Shown: piece by piece, positions 33,560-44,613 of the stretch
How positions within the stretch are numbered: the first letter of the stretch is position 1
Layout of the letters: each line of letters starts with the position of its first letter
NCBI RefSeq assembly: GCF_010093815.1
Contig: NW_022985556.1
Coordinates: 347,339-411,338, forward strand
Origin: Pseudovirgaria hyperparasitica
Lineage: Eukaryota; Ascomycota; Dothideomycetes; Acrospermales; Acrospermaceae
Direction of reading: 5' to 3'
DNA length: 64,000 bases
The notes under the pieces: model-generated
Database searches by the model: none
The model's input: only the letters and a program-made list of their open reading frames with translations
What the model was told of the DNA's origin: nothing
Translations under genes and position numbers: made by a program

Positions 33560-35109
33560 AACACTCGGCGCCTTTGCCTGCTTAGGTTCGGTCTCGCTCA
33601 GCCACCACAGCTTCAATGCTTGCTTGCTGTACTAATTACTATATGTCGTATGTACAGTGTACTATTATCATCTATCATATCCAGCCATGTAGTAGCAGTA
33701 TATACGGTTGTATTTTCCATCAGTTCATCATCTGCTGCCTCGTACACCCACACCCACATCCGGCGTTCCGTCTGACTGCATAACTTATTGTTAGGAACAA
33801 ACACCAACACTGCCCGGATCATCACGTCGTCTCACGCTTCCGTCTCGCTTTCGCTTTCAACACAAATACACGCCTCCACTCCCCTACACGCGCATTGTTT
33901 CGGCTCCGTCAATCCTATCACTAATATATCTGCGGCTTTTGCTCGTCGTCAACAGACCGTCCGGCTTTCAACAAACATGTGCCGGCCTCTCTGTGTCCTG
34001 TCCGGTTCCTACGTCCCACGCTCGACAAGAAAGCAGCCAGGAACATAATGACGCGCCATATTGCACATCCAATCCCATGCAGCCTTCATCTTCCTTCTCT
34101 TGCCACGAGCGTTGAGTAGGCTGCGCGTCTGCGCGATTGAGAGATGCTAAGAGGTTTGGCTGATGTCTTGGCTTTCCTGCTTGCAAGGTTGGCCGCTTGG
34201 CTTCTCGGTCAGAGTCTCGGCTTCGGTCCCTATCTAGGCAGCTCGCCCAGCTGGCTCTTCCGCGCTTGTTGCCCAGAAATCCCTCGAATTCCAAGATTCC
34301 AAGCCTTTCCCCCCCCCAAAAGGCCCAAGATTTGCCCGCCCACGCCCAGTTCTTACCTCCGCGCAATATCTGGCGCGGAATTTCTTGTCCGCAATTATGG
34401 AGGCGATGCTGCCTCGTCGTCGTCAGCTTTCTCTTGGTATTCCTGCGTGTCCTCGCTCCACTACTGACGGGAAACATGCTGACCGTCTATCGTCATCCCG
34501 TTCAGCCACCTTTGCCAGCGTCCACACAATGCGACCTGAATCAGATGATCCACCTCGTGTACAGAGGTTTGAATCGCCTCGCCTGAACCAAATGGGCTAC
34601 TCGGGTTCTGCTAGGCCGGTTCGCGGCTGATCTGGACTTCTCCCCCAACTTGGAATAACCCCTCATCTTGATGAAGGAGAGCTCTGAGCTTCAACTCGAG
34701 TACGAACACGAGAATCTCATGAGACGCAGTAGATAGAACCTAGTCCATCGTCATAAAACCAAGTGCAGAGTCAAAAGTTACACAAGCAAGCACTAATGAT
34801 CATATTCTCGTCGCGAAACGACCCTGGCCCGGTCTACATGCCAAACTGGAGTGGAGGTGCCCACTGCCAGCTCGAACCTTAACTGCCCCACTCCACATCG
34901 CCATCTCCCGAAACATCCATACACTCTCCACCTGTCAGCACTCTTAAGCCCCATCGAGCAATCAGAACCCTATCCTCAACAGTCTCCACACCCAGCACAC
35001 ACCGGCCCTCCTCCTGTCGACCATGCAACAGTCTTGAACTCCCAGACCCTCCACAATCACCATCATCCACACTCCACACAACCAAATCCACAACCCACCA
35101 CAAACAACC

Positions 35110-35849
35110 ATGCCCTACGGCCGCGGCGGCGCAGGCAACTTCCAACAAGCCAAAGAAGACAAAAAGAAAGCCGCTGTAGTACGCGCCTACCTCCCCATCC
35201 CCATCCATATCCTCCCCTTTTTCTCTCATTCTCTCTTCCCCCCAAACTAACACGGCTCAAGGACACCGAATCCCAATCCCAACCCCACCAGTCTCCCTCC
35301 TCTCCATCATCCTCCACCTCCACCTCCACACCCCAATACGCCCACTCCGGCCGCGGCGGCGCCGGGAACTGGTTCTCGCCCGCAGAGCTGGAGAGGAACG
35401 GCACCTTCACATCCACATCCACATTTACATCTACAACCCCATTCGCATCCGCATCCACATCCACTGCGCCCTCTTCCTCCTCCTCCTCCTCATCCAATCC
35501 CTCACACTCACACCTCGCAAGCGCCGAATCCACCCTCCCATCTGCAAGCATGGCCGCCGCCGCACTATCCGGCATTACATCAGCCCAAACACGCCACAAC
35601 GATGCAGAAAGAAGACGTGACGATGCTGTAGTAGTGCCAAGGGGGAAAATGGGCCGTGGCGGGGCAGGGAATATGGTTTGGGCGAGTGAGAGTGCGGAGG
35701 AGAGGGTGTGGAGAGAAAGGGAGGAGAGGGCGAGGGAAGAGGAGGTTAGTAGGAGGGTGCTTGTAGATGTGGAGATGGGGTTGGCGAGGCCTGGGGGTGT
35801 GTGGACGGGCGTAGGGAAGGTGAGGGAAAAGGGGGAGGTGGAGTGGTGA
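35110..35849 (+). CDS. DUF3602 protein with GRGGAGN repeats
   Basis: Two exons, 35110-35178 and 35262-35849, giving 218 residues. The intron ends in ACTAACACGGCTCAAG with a clear branch point. The donor is GTACGC, though GTAGTA three bases earlier is also possible. The glycine signature appears three times: MPYGRGGAGNFQQA at the start, HSGRGGAGNWFSPAEL in the middle, and KMGRGGAGNMVWAS near the end. This is diagnostic of the fungal DUF3602 family (PF12223). Between them lie long Ser/Thr low-complexity runs coded by ACATCC-type repeats. The C-terminus is charged (ERVWREREERAREEE). The function of the family is unknown; disorder and repeated short motifs suggest a scaffold or RNA/protein-binding role. 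No signal peptide or membrane segment is present. Confidence 0.85.
35400..35495 (+). repeat. ACATCC/TCC low-complexity repeat in the DUF3602 gene
   Basis: Imperfect tandem ACATCC units followed by TCC triplets encode Thr-Ser alternation and a serine run. It is likely to vary in length between strains. Confidence 0.8.
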
Positions 35850-36178
35850 TTGGGTGGAGCTGCTTTGGAGTTGGGAGGACGATGAGGGTGTTTTAGGTTG
35901 TGTTATTCTTCGAGGGGTGTGTTTTTTGGTTGTCGATGTCCCCGTGGGACTTATGCGACACATATCCAGATATCACTTGACCAATTGGAACGAGTTGGCA
36001 GTGAAGTTTTGGTTATTTTTTATGCCTGCCGTATATGCAATGCACTGCGATACACAGCCCTTCCCACGTCCGTCCCATACGATCCTAAATGCGGATCTAG
36101 GCATCATCATATATACAAGTCGAACAGAGAAACCCGGATCGCAGCACGCTTTAGGGTCGAGACGGTCTCAAGCAACGC
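35850..36178. other. Convergent 3' spacer
   Basis: Short 3' region between the DUF3602 gene and the eS12 gene. Nothing seen. Confidence 0.6.
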
Positions 36179-36827
36179 TTACTGCTCGGTCTGGAAGTAG
36201 TTGAGGAGGATGGTACGCTCCTGGGACTCCTCACCCCAGTCCTTGACAACGACGCAAGAGCAGTTGACGACCTTACGCGGGTTACCCTCACGGTCGATCT
36301 GGCCTATTCCCCAACAAATTAGCCCCCGTGTCCAAAACACAGCCATGTCTCCCATCTGATACTTACAAAGCCCAGCCCACTCGCCCAGCTGCTTGCCATC
36401 GGGCACCTTGATCAGCGGGATCTTGTGCTCGCTGCACAGCGCAACGACCAGCTTCTTGTATGCCTCTTCCTCACAGGCCTCGTTGAGCACACACATGTGC
36501 GCTTGGCGACGGTCGAGAGCCTTGGAAGCCTCACGCAGGCCACGTGCGAGTCCGTCGTGGATCAGCGCCAGCTTGAGCACGCCCTTGAGTGCGTCCAGGA
36601 CGGACATTTGGCCGGAGCCACCGGTCGCCTCGGCGGAGACCTCGACTTCGGGGACGGGTGAGCCTTCTCCTTCCGACTGTAAATGGGAAATGATAGGTTA
36701 GCATTGGACTTGGAAAATGACAGTGTGGAGGGCGATGAGAGGATTGAGGCGGGGGAAAACAGCGCTTTTCGGCGAGTGCATTTAAGGATCATGGCAATAA
36801 TGTTATGCATGAGTGGATGCATACCAT
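36179..36827 (-). CDS. RPS12: 40S ribosomal protein eS12 (RPS12)
   Basis: Three exons: 36827-36825 (the ATG alone), 36676-36367 and 36303-36179, giving 145 residues. Intron 1 (148 bp, GTATGC/CAG) falls exactly after the start codon. Intron 2 (63 bp) has GTAAGT and a TAG acceptor. The core is a clear match: [61 protein letters not shown], then [20 protein letters not shown] and [16 protein letters not shown]. eS12 sits near the beak of the small subunit in the cytoplasm. The N-terminal extension ([17 protein letters not shown]) is acidic, as in other fungi. Intron 2 is a multiple of three without a stop, so naive ORF calling retains 21 extra residues. Confidence 0.95.
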
Positions 36828-37606
36828 GATGACTTAATTGATTTTATATGTCGAACGTCCTAGAAGAGCTGAGTAGGGTGTTGAATAGATGTGCTTGTGT
36901 TGCAGTAGTGGGCATGTAAAAGTTCGAGATTCGAGATTCTGGGAATTCCGCGATGTGTGCCGCTTGCCGAGACTTGGCGTTTCGACTCCACGTGACCGTG
37001 GCTACATTTAAACTCCACTGCACGGAGGAAGGTGACTTACTTGACCGATCAGTGCTCTGAACTAGTTGTCTACTGTTCAGATCTTGATGTGACCAGCGAA
37101 TAAAACGCAATAGCTCTTAATGACCTACACACAAAGAGCATTCAAATCTCTAGGAAATGAAACAGGTCAAGCATGATTTAATGGAGTACATTTGTATTTC
37201 TCCATGTTTCTACTATATTAATACCAGGCTATGTCCTCGACACTCCTTCGTTAGTGTACAGCATATAGAGAAACCCGAGCTTAGAACAGAGCCCTATTGA
37301 AATGGGTTGTCTCGTACATCGCTACCTCATGAGAAGAACATATAGCTTCTACATGCCGAAGAGAAGCTCGGGAAACTGTTGATACCGACTTATCGACCCC
37401 AAATTGTGTACTAAAAACAAGACAAGCGTTGAACGCTCGAATCATGATGGGATTGTTTTGGTGTATGTCCGTAGTCGAGGAAGAGTGAACAAATGAAACT
37501 ATGGCCGCCTTTGTACATAGTGTGTATGACGCGCTCGCTACTGGTTTGAGAACGAAAGGGTATAAGAAAGTGAAATCTTGAACGCACAGCTCTGTCAAAT
37601 AAAGAG
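36828..37606. other. Intergenic, no gene seen
   Basis: Promoter of eS12 and 3' flank of the TeaR-like gene. No structured element recognised. Confidence 0.6.
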
Positions 37607-39434
37607 CTACATAATAATACAGCAACAGCCCTTCTTTTGTGGTTTTTCATCTTCACCGGGGTCTTCCATTCTGATCGAATCGACAGGTCGGGGATTTGGT
37701 GTTGGCGTGGATCGGGCGGGTGTCTGTGGACTGGAGATAGTGGGTATAGTCTTGTAGCCTCCCCCAGGACGTATAGATTCCGGTTTCGGGCTTGCAGGTT
37801 GTATGATTGGCCATTGTTGACCCTCCTCTTGCTTCTTCTCTTCCTCTGGGGGTGTCCTCGTAGCTGGCCTGTTGAACTCCTCCGTATTGAGCAGTCCGAA
37901 ATTGGTGTCATAAATTGAACCGGTCTTGCCCTCTTGTTCCCACTGCTGTTGTGCCATTCTTCTAGCATGGGTGGGGATGATTTGCTGGTCCGGAGGTAGA
38001 CTTGGGTCAGGTTTGTACATCGTGGCAATCCAGGGCGCTTCACCTTCGGGTCGATTCGGTCTGTGGCCGGTTTGTGGTCGCTGTAGACCCTCCGAGGTGC
38101 CAGGCCGTTTCGTATTTGATGAACTTTGCCGTGGTTTTGTTCCGGAAGTGGTACGGTCTTTCTTCTTGCCAGTTGCATTGATCTTAGTCGGGGACTTGGC
38201 TTTCGAAGGCGACGTTTGAGGTGGACTAGGAGTAGCTTGCTTGAACGAAGGATTTTGAGGAGTCTCAGCCTCATCGAGCAGAACTTCGCTACCAACACTA
38301 CCACTCCGGCCGTTTCGGTTGAACACGATCGCCGGTTCAAGGATGGACCGGTTTGCTGCTGAGCTGCCTTGTCTACTTCTAGTCAAAGGCGAGTCTCTCT
38401 CTACTACGATGTTAGGGACGGGAATGGGGCTATCCATGGCAAGTGGTAGTCTGGAACCTCCAGGCCGGGACCCTGATCTTGCACGTTCTCGGTCAGCCGC
38501 AATTTCTGCCGGTGTCCTCAGGTCCCATGCTGCAGGGTCGTCATGCTCTGGTTCCGTTTCCAATATCTCCTCCTCTTGCCGCAAGGGCTGAATTGGTGTC
38601 GGCGCTTTGTACCTTTGACTCTCCTTTAGATCCTTGCTAGAATACCGACTATGTAATGTATTTGCGGGAGGTAGCGATTCTTCAATGTTATACTCTTCTG
38701 TTGTTCTACGATTTCGACTTTGACTGCGTTCCCTACGTTCAGTTGATTGTCCTCGAGAGCGCGCGCGAGATTGTGTACGAGAGTCTGATCTGCTCATTTG
38801 TCGAGGTACTCTGAATCCTGCCTCCTCCAATTCCTTGCTCTCTATCTGCGCAAGCTTGTCCCTGTGGATCCATTTCGAGTCTTCCGTTGGCTTTATTGTG
38901 CCATGAGCACCGTTAGTGGTCAACTTTCGCTTCTCTCCCATTGCACTGTGTGTACCATTACGGGTGTGGCCTGATTCCTTGAAGAGGTCGCTCAAGCCGT
39001 CGGGTCCGTTCGCATTAACGCTCAGATCGCTCTGTTTTCTGGAGAGCTGGTTGGCTCGCACTTGTCGAAAATGCCCTGATTCCTGTCGTGTAAGAGACTT
39101 CCCGGAGTTTTGAGATTCTGTAGTATTCTTTCTGCGTTGTGCTGGTCGTATTAGATTGCTGTTCGCGGAACCTCTTTGGGGGTTGATAGCGGTATGTTGC
39201 GTTTCTTCAAAAGATTGTTCCTGCATGGCACTATCGAGTTAGTTATGTTGTTAAATGGGACAAGTACAAATGATACCAATCAGCCTCCATCATAGACACC
39301 GTTTACGAATATGAAAGCCGCGTGTTACATACCTCTCCAGTAAGAGGGACAGAGAAGTTCCAGGCTCCTCGGCCCCCTTCTGGGCTGCACGGAGGACTTG
39401 TGGCTGCGAAGGTTGCGGACGGGATGGTGGCCAT
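37607..39434 (-). CDS. teaR: TeaR-like prenylated cell-end marker receptor
   Basis: Two exons, 39434-39333 and 39220-37607, giving 571 residues. The 112-bp intron has GTATGT and a CAG acceptor. The first exon ends with GAWNFSVPLTGE, a segment typical of the N-terminus of these proteins. The body is long and disordered, with Arg/Ser repeats (SRTQSRARSRGQSTERRERS) and many SP sites. The conserved C-terminal block reads APWIATMYKPDPSLPPDQQ and PTHARRMAQQQWEQEG. The protein ends KKGCCCIIM: a CaaX box (CIIM, expected farnesylation) with upstream cysteines that could be palmitoylated. This architecture matches TeaR/Mod5, which anchors the kelch protein TeaA at growing hyphal tips and so links microtubules to polarity. 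The assignment rests on the architecture and C-terminal motifs rather than a catalytic domain. Confidence 0.78.
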
Positions 39435-40421
39435 GTACTTAATAGTTATATTATTCCAAAGATAAAAGCCGAACAGCACGTATAGAGCTTGCTAGCAGTC
39501 TAATAAGTCGAGCGATGGTGATCCGAGTAAGAGAGGGGCGCGTATAAACGTCCGAACACCCGGTTGTAGCGACGTGACACGAGGTCAATCCGTGCGGGAA
39601 CAAAGAGATGGCTGACCGTTAAGGCGAGAATGCTTCACATTGAAGTTGGACAAGGAGTCATGGGTTAATAGAAATGCAAGCATATGAAAGAGCGGACGCC
39701 GACGGTGGGTGCGCGAGGCTGTGAGAGTTGAGAATTCGGATGTCTTTCGGGAGGCTGGGACTGGGGGAGGGAAGCGGCGCACGGCGTGGGTACGGTGGGC
39801 GGTAGCTTGGCTTTAGCGCGGTCTGATTGTGATTATAGAGGTCCAGAAGTTGCAAGAAGACTGTTTTGTGACGCCTAGATCTATCGGATGGTAACCACTG
39901 CTGTTAATTAGTTGTACTTTTACATAGTCCACTCGATTCCAATTGTACATGCAACCGACCTGCGTCCCGCTCATGGTACTCCAGTATACAAGGGCAGACA
40001 ATTGCTCGCCTGCGAACACAGGAGAGCCAACAGAGCGGACTCCGGAGACAGGTTTTCATTGGCTGCCTACTATGCGCAATCAAAGCACCGACGGCCCCTG
40101 AGACTTGTTCATTGGTCTTTTGTGCATCGCCCTTCTTTTGTTCAGGATGTAATATTATGTGAAGCACGAATCGGGACAGTTGTGCAGAGTCCTATCAACA
40201 CTTTCGTCGTTGTATCTACCCTGTTTGACACTTGACGTGCCGTTAGCGTCTTGCAAGGTTTCGATAAGCCCAATCCTTCACAGCTGCTGCCTTCGTAGGT
40301 TATACGTCTCACCAAAAGGGCTTAGCACGTTTTCGCGAATGGATACTTGAACCAACTTCATAGACTATAAGCCCACTAACACCGCCAACAAGCTATTGAG
40401 TGCATAATAACGCCCATCCGG
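39435..40421. other. Intergenic, no gene seen
   Basis: Promoter of the TeaR-like gene and 3' flank of the ferric reductase. Only short frames. Confidence 0.6.
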
Positions 40422-42250
40422 TCAGTACCCAAAAACCTCGGCCTTGTAGAAAACATTGCGGTCCAAGTATACCCACTTACCCACGGCACACCTCAAGCTG
40501 TCCGTTAATGTTCGAGGTCCACATGCGAAGATTGCGACACGTCCATGTTGATTTGAGAAGACGTCGTCAACAATCACATTGAGGTTAGGCCGGCCGTGCT
40601 GAAGCACGACCCCTGGTGGCACACACGACTCTTCGTCTTCTTCTGCAGGCAGAAGATTCTCACCTTCCTCTAGTTCGACGTCCCCAGAGAAATTCCTTCC
40701 CGTGGTGTCGGTATTCCGAGTAGAGCGTGAGCCAGTGATATATATTTCAGCCAGCTTTGGAACTGCTGTAAAACTATTGCCTTCATTCTTTCGGTCGGCT
40801 GTCGTCGACGGAAATGCCCATCTTGTCTCAGATAACGTCCGCACAGCCCATACAAATCGTATCTGGCCTCGAAAGCCTGGCTCTGAAATCGCCCTATTCA
40901 TGACAGTACGATAGACTGGAATAGTGAAAGTCGCACCAACACCGCCTGCTATGAAGAGTATTGTGTCGAAAGTTTTAAGATCAGGGACGTGATTGATGCC
41001 GCCATACGGACCTTCCACCATAAGACGTGTAGTTGAATGAGAGCCTTCCGCTTGCGTTTCTCGAGCCGTTCTGTGTGCAGCGTCCGCTAAAAGCCTCGTA
41101 GAGCCTTGCAGCGTTCGAGCTACCAGTACAACCTCGTCGTCCTCGCCTGGCAGAGAGGCAATGGTGAAGGGGTTAACATGAAACCATTGACTTAACACGT
41201 CATATAAAGCAAATTTCGATGTTTGGTCGGTAATCTGGCTGAGAAAGACGTGTTCTCCCACACCCCAGGTCAGACTGTTCCGAGTGTTGAGAGGTATAAT
41301 GACTTGGACCAATCTTGAGCCTGGTACGAGGCTGATTTGACCATCGTATGTTCGTATCTTGAAGAGCCTGAGAATATTGAGCAGTATAATAGCCACAAGT
41401 GTTTGCCAAACAAAAATATGAGTATGGTGGCAGTGGAAGTACATTGGTTCTAGCAGGAGTACAGCCAAGAACACATGGATAACATAGAACGTACGATATG
41501 ACCAGTTACGAATGAAGCTGAGAGCACTCGTACTGATAGCGACGAAAGACAGCAATGCAGCCAAACCAAAGACCACATCATAGTCCAGGAGACGTTTCAG
41601 CAGAACTCCGTTCTGGATGAAACCATTCAGGTAAAGAGACCCATGTACTACATAGAAGATGATGATAATACGCCCAAGTATCAGATGCGTGGCTTTGAGC
41701 TCTTCGTGGCTCAGACGCGTAAGATACTGGATTGGCGAGAGGCTTGACCGCATTGCAAGGAGATATTGAAATGGCAAGACCCTGTCAGGGCGTGAGCCCG
41801 ATTCGTCGTGGTGGGAAGGGTAGGTACTCACGCAGTTGGGATCATGCCGAATCGTTTGGTAACGTGCCAGTAGTCTGGCATAGTGTTGCGCAGACAGAGA
41901 TAGAGCATCCATAGTGACCATAATGAACCACATACCCACTGACCTCTTGTGCCCCAGCCGCGCATAAGTGGTCCTCCACTCCACCAGAGAACTCGTTTCC
42001 ATAAGAGACGTGTATGTCCGAATACCCCTTTCTGTGTCTGGTTGTTTGCTCTTTGGAAGGGTGACTTTGGCGGTCCATCGTCTCGAGGAGTATACCGTTC
42101 GACAAGCCATGTCATCCAGGCGGAAGCATATATTGTCAAGAGGACAAAGAGCACCGAGAGCTGTAGGTATGCACCATTGGTGTCAAGCGCGACTCTTCTG
42201 GCATGCTTTTGCTCATCCGAAAGATCAACAAACTCATATCCGAAAGCCAT
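40422..42250 (-). CDS. Ferric-chelate reductase-type transmembrane oxidoreductase (FRE family)
   Basis: Two exons, 42250-41832 and 41781-40422, giving 592 residues. The 50-bp intron has GTGAGT and a CAG acceptor. An N-terminal membrane helix (LSVLFVLLTIYASAWMTWL) is followed by a ferric-reductase-like helical core. Paired histidines for two haems are visible in EELKATHLILGRI, FYVVHGSLYL, FYVIHVFLAV and MYFHCHHTH. The cytosolic half has the FAD-binding HVNPFTIASLPG, then RLMVEGPYGG, FIAGGVGATF and FACGPRTL for NAD(P)H binding, and ends KAEVFGY. Family members transfer electrons across the plasma membrane to reduce Fe(III) or Cu(II). An ATATGATAA near the start (GATA-type, 42281-42289) is one mismatch from the SreA consensus, which is suggestive only. 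An in-frame TTG upstream was not used as the start. Confidence 0.92.
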
Positions 42251-42712
42251 TATAATGAGCTTCAAGTTTCTATCGCGTTGATATGATAAGATGGACCTTC
42301 CATGCGCGTCTCAGAGGACACGGCTTCGACAAATGTGCGCGGGTTGGTCTCACTTCGAGTTGATTTGCATCGCTGTAAAAATCCACGTACGTTGAGGCTG
42401 CCCTTGCTATGCTCACGAACTACGAAACTCAGATTGCACAGGGATAATATTAATGGATGACTGAGAACAAGAGCACGTTGTGGCTACGGCTGCTTGGGGC
42501 ACGCTAACGGCTATCATTGTTGATCTGATTGGCTACCGCGCCCCATATAAGAATCTATCAAAACCGGAGTCACGCCGCCGATGGGTCTTATCAAAAAGAT
42601 ACGTTCCTTTTCAACAGTCTCGGACTCTGTATGTCCTGATCCATATTATTAACCACCTTTGACCCAACACGTCAATCGTTACTCTTTCTTGTTGGATATC
42701 ACGACGCCCAAC
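42251..42712. promoter_or_regulatory. Divergent promoter: ferric reductase and nucleoside hydrolase
   Basis: A spacer of 462 bp lies between divergent start codons. It contains GATAAG near the ferric reductase start. No other element was recognised. Confidence 0.4.
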
Positions 42713-44127
42713 ATGTCGGCCCTCACTCCTTTGTGGCTGGATGTTGATACTGGTATGATGTGTCCCTTCCCAGGAGACTCGAATACTCGAATGCGATGTA
42801 CTGAACAGCATCTAGGTCATGATGTAGGACGCGTCTCTAAATGAATGAGGTATCATGACAGGCTTATGGCGACCTCGCATATGACAGGATGCATTTGCAT
42901 TACTACTAGCTGCCCACTCTCCGAAGACAGTTCTCCTGGGTGTAACCACCGTCCACGGAAATGCGTCACTGGAACATACGACGCGAAATACTCGGGGTGT
43001 CCTCGAAGCTATAGGGTGCTCGCACATAGCTGTATACCCGGGTGCGACTAAGCCCCTGACACGTAGCGCCGTTCATGCTCCTGATATTCATGGTAAACTA
43101 GACGCGCCGTAGCTGTACCTGTCGAGTACTGAAATTAGCCAGGCGAGACTGGACTAGATGGTGTGACTCTATTGCCCAACGTCCCTGGATCAGGTACGGA
43201 GCAAGTTGACTTCGTCAAAGCCATGTATGATGCGCTGAGTGCAACGGCTCCTGGTACCGCATGGTTAGTAACCACTGGAACGTTGACAAATGCAGCAAAG
43301 CTCTTCGCAGCCCATCCAGATCTCGTCGACCATCTCGCAGGTGTCAGTATTATGGGAGGAGCAATCGGTGGCAAATTCAACGATGCACCTATGGGAACTG
43401 TGGCTGGAGAGGGTGAAAGGTTTGGCAACTTCACGCCTTTTGCTGAGTTCAATGTAAGACTACTTTTCTTGTGACTCTAGAATGTGCATACTAATGGTGT
43501 TATATAGATTTACGTCAGTTCTCTGCATGTCGATATTTCACTGGTATGTATGACTGACTCAATCAGTGCGACCCCGAGGCGGCACACTCGATCCTCGCAC
43601 ACCCTGTGCTCTCGAAAAAGACAACACTAATTCCACTCGACGTGACACATCTCTGTAGAGGAACGCGACCGGTCCGACAGCGACTCCTTTTTAGTGACAA
43701 CTCGTTGAAGGACACGACTACAGTTCGAGCTCTGTTCCATGAGATCATGACTTACTTCGCTGGAACGTATGCTGAAGTATTTGCCATCACTGATGGACCT
43801 CCCCTACATGACCCTCTAGCAACTGCTGCAGCGTTCATTCCCGAGATCTTCGAAGATGCGTCGGGCGAACGCTTCGAGGTCAATACGGTCAGAGAAGGCG
43901 TACATTCAGATGATCGAACGCTAGCTGGTCAGTTAGGCAGGACAGTTGCAAGTCTACTACCAAAAGGTCAAGGCGGAGTCCGTGTCCCACGTGGTTTGAA
44001 CGTTGAACGGTTCTGGGACATGATAGAATTGGCTCTCCAGGAAGCTGACAAAGCTTCAAGCCTTCCTTCTCTCAATGGCACGGAAAAGAAGAAGTACAGA
44101 GATTTGTACAATGCCGGAGAAGCGTAA
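42713..44127 (+). CDS. Inosine/uridine-preferring nucleoside hydrolase, six exons including two microexons
   Basis: Best model: exons 42713-42752, 42816-42823 (8 nt), 42888-43092, 43143-43453, 43508-43513 (6 nt) and 43567-44127, giving 376 residues. The 8-nt exon completes the catalytic DVDTGHDDAFALLLAA motif at residues 10-25, whose Asp cluster binds calcium. The 6-nt exon supplies Ile-Tyr in FAEFNIYCDPEAA, a ribose-contact segment. All flanking introns are 50-64 bp, the size normal here, with GT/AG ends and branch points such as ACTAAT and CTGAC. Other motifs are LLGVTTVHGNASLEHTT, WLVTTGTLTNAA, GVSIMGGAIGG, and GPPLHDPLA with the catalytic His. The enzyme releases the base from ribonucleosides in purine/pyrimidine salvage; it has no signal peptide and is probably cytosolic. 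Skipping either microexon breaks a conserved motif, and skipping the first also breaks the frame. Confidence 0.85.
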
Positions 44128-44613
44128 AAGAGTCGGTCGCTTGTCGCGAGATGCACTAGAATCCACCGGGCACTGAAGTTTTGAAAACGAGCTAGACGTG
44201 ATATTGTCACCGACGACTCTCATACAGGGCATAGATGTTGTGAACGTCCTATATTATCCAACTTGTGTACTAGATTTGACCCGGAGAACTGTAGGCTCGG
44301 CCACAATCACAGCCTATGATGCTAGCGGAGCGCCACACTTGATTGTATTTACCCGGTCATGGTAAATTGTACTTGTTCCTTGAACATACACTAACTTACC
44401 CCTCATATCCCGCATCCGTCATGGATCGCGAGTGTACGACTGGTCACAGGTGTCGTATGCCTAGGTCTTAGTATAGCGTACGGATAATGTCAAGCTCTCG
44501 TGGCGCACTGATGCTTCTTGTATAAAGTTGAAGGTTGCTCCACGCCGACTGAACCATGCAACGGGAGTCAGACGGTGCATCGATAATAAATCCTTTACTA
44601 TAGATTGTTCCAG
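44128..44613. other. Intergenic; promoter of the GH10 gene
   Basis: No gene. Contains a TATA box just before the xylanase gene (separate entry). Confidence 0.6.
44521..44527 (+). promoter_or_regulatory. TATA box of the GH10 xylanase gene
   Basis: TATAAAG, 87 bp upstream of the ATG, is at a normal distance for a core promoter with a short leader. Confidence 0.5.

Larger units (their letters stand above)
32942..35109. other. Long divergent spacer between pacC and the DUF3602 gene
   Basis: About 2.2 kb without a supportable gene. The pacC side is purine/pyrimidine-skewed and GC-rich, typical of a long 5' leader. Frames of 80-170 codons on both strands (33968-34586) overlap one another and lack protein character. 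Confidence 0.6.

Noticed and set aside
33968-34586. Frames of 107-169 codons on both strands between pacC and the DUF3602 gene
   Set aside because: Mutually overlapping, Arg/Ser/Pro-rich, without domains. Probably promoter and leader sequence.
34851-35849. 332-codon single frame as the DUF3602 gene
   Set aside because: Its N-terminal 130 codons are Pro/His low complexity. The real start is MPYGRGGAGN in another frame, joined by an intron.
37411-38340. 309-codon minus-strand frame
   Set aside because: Alternative frame of the TeaR-like gene, Arg/Ser-rich and without the conserved CaaX end.
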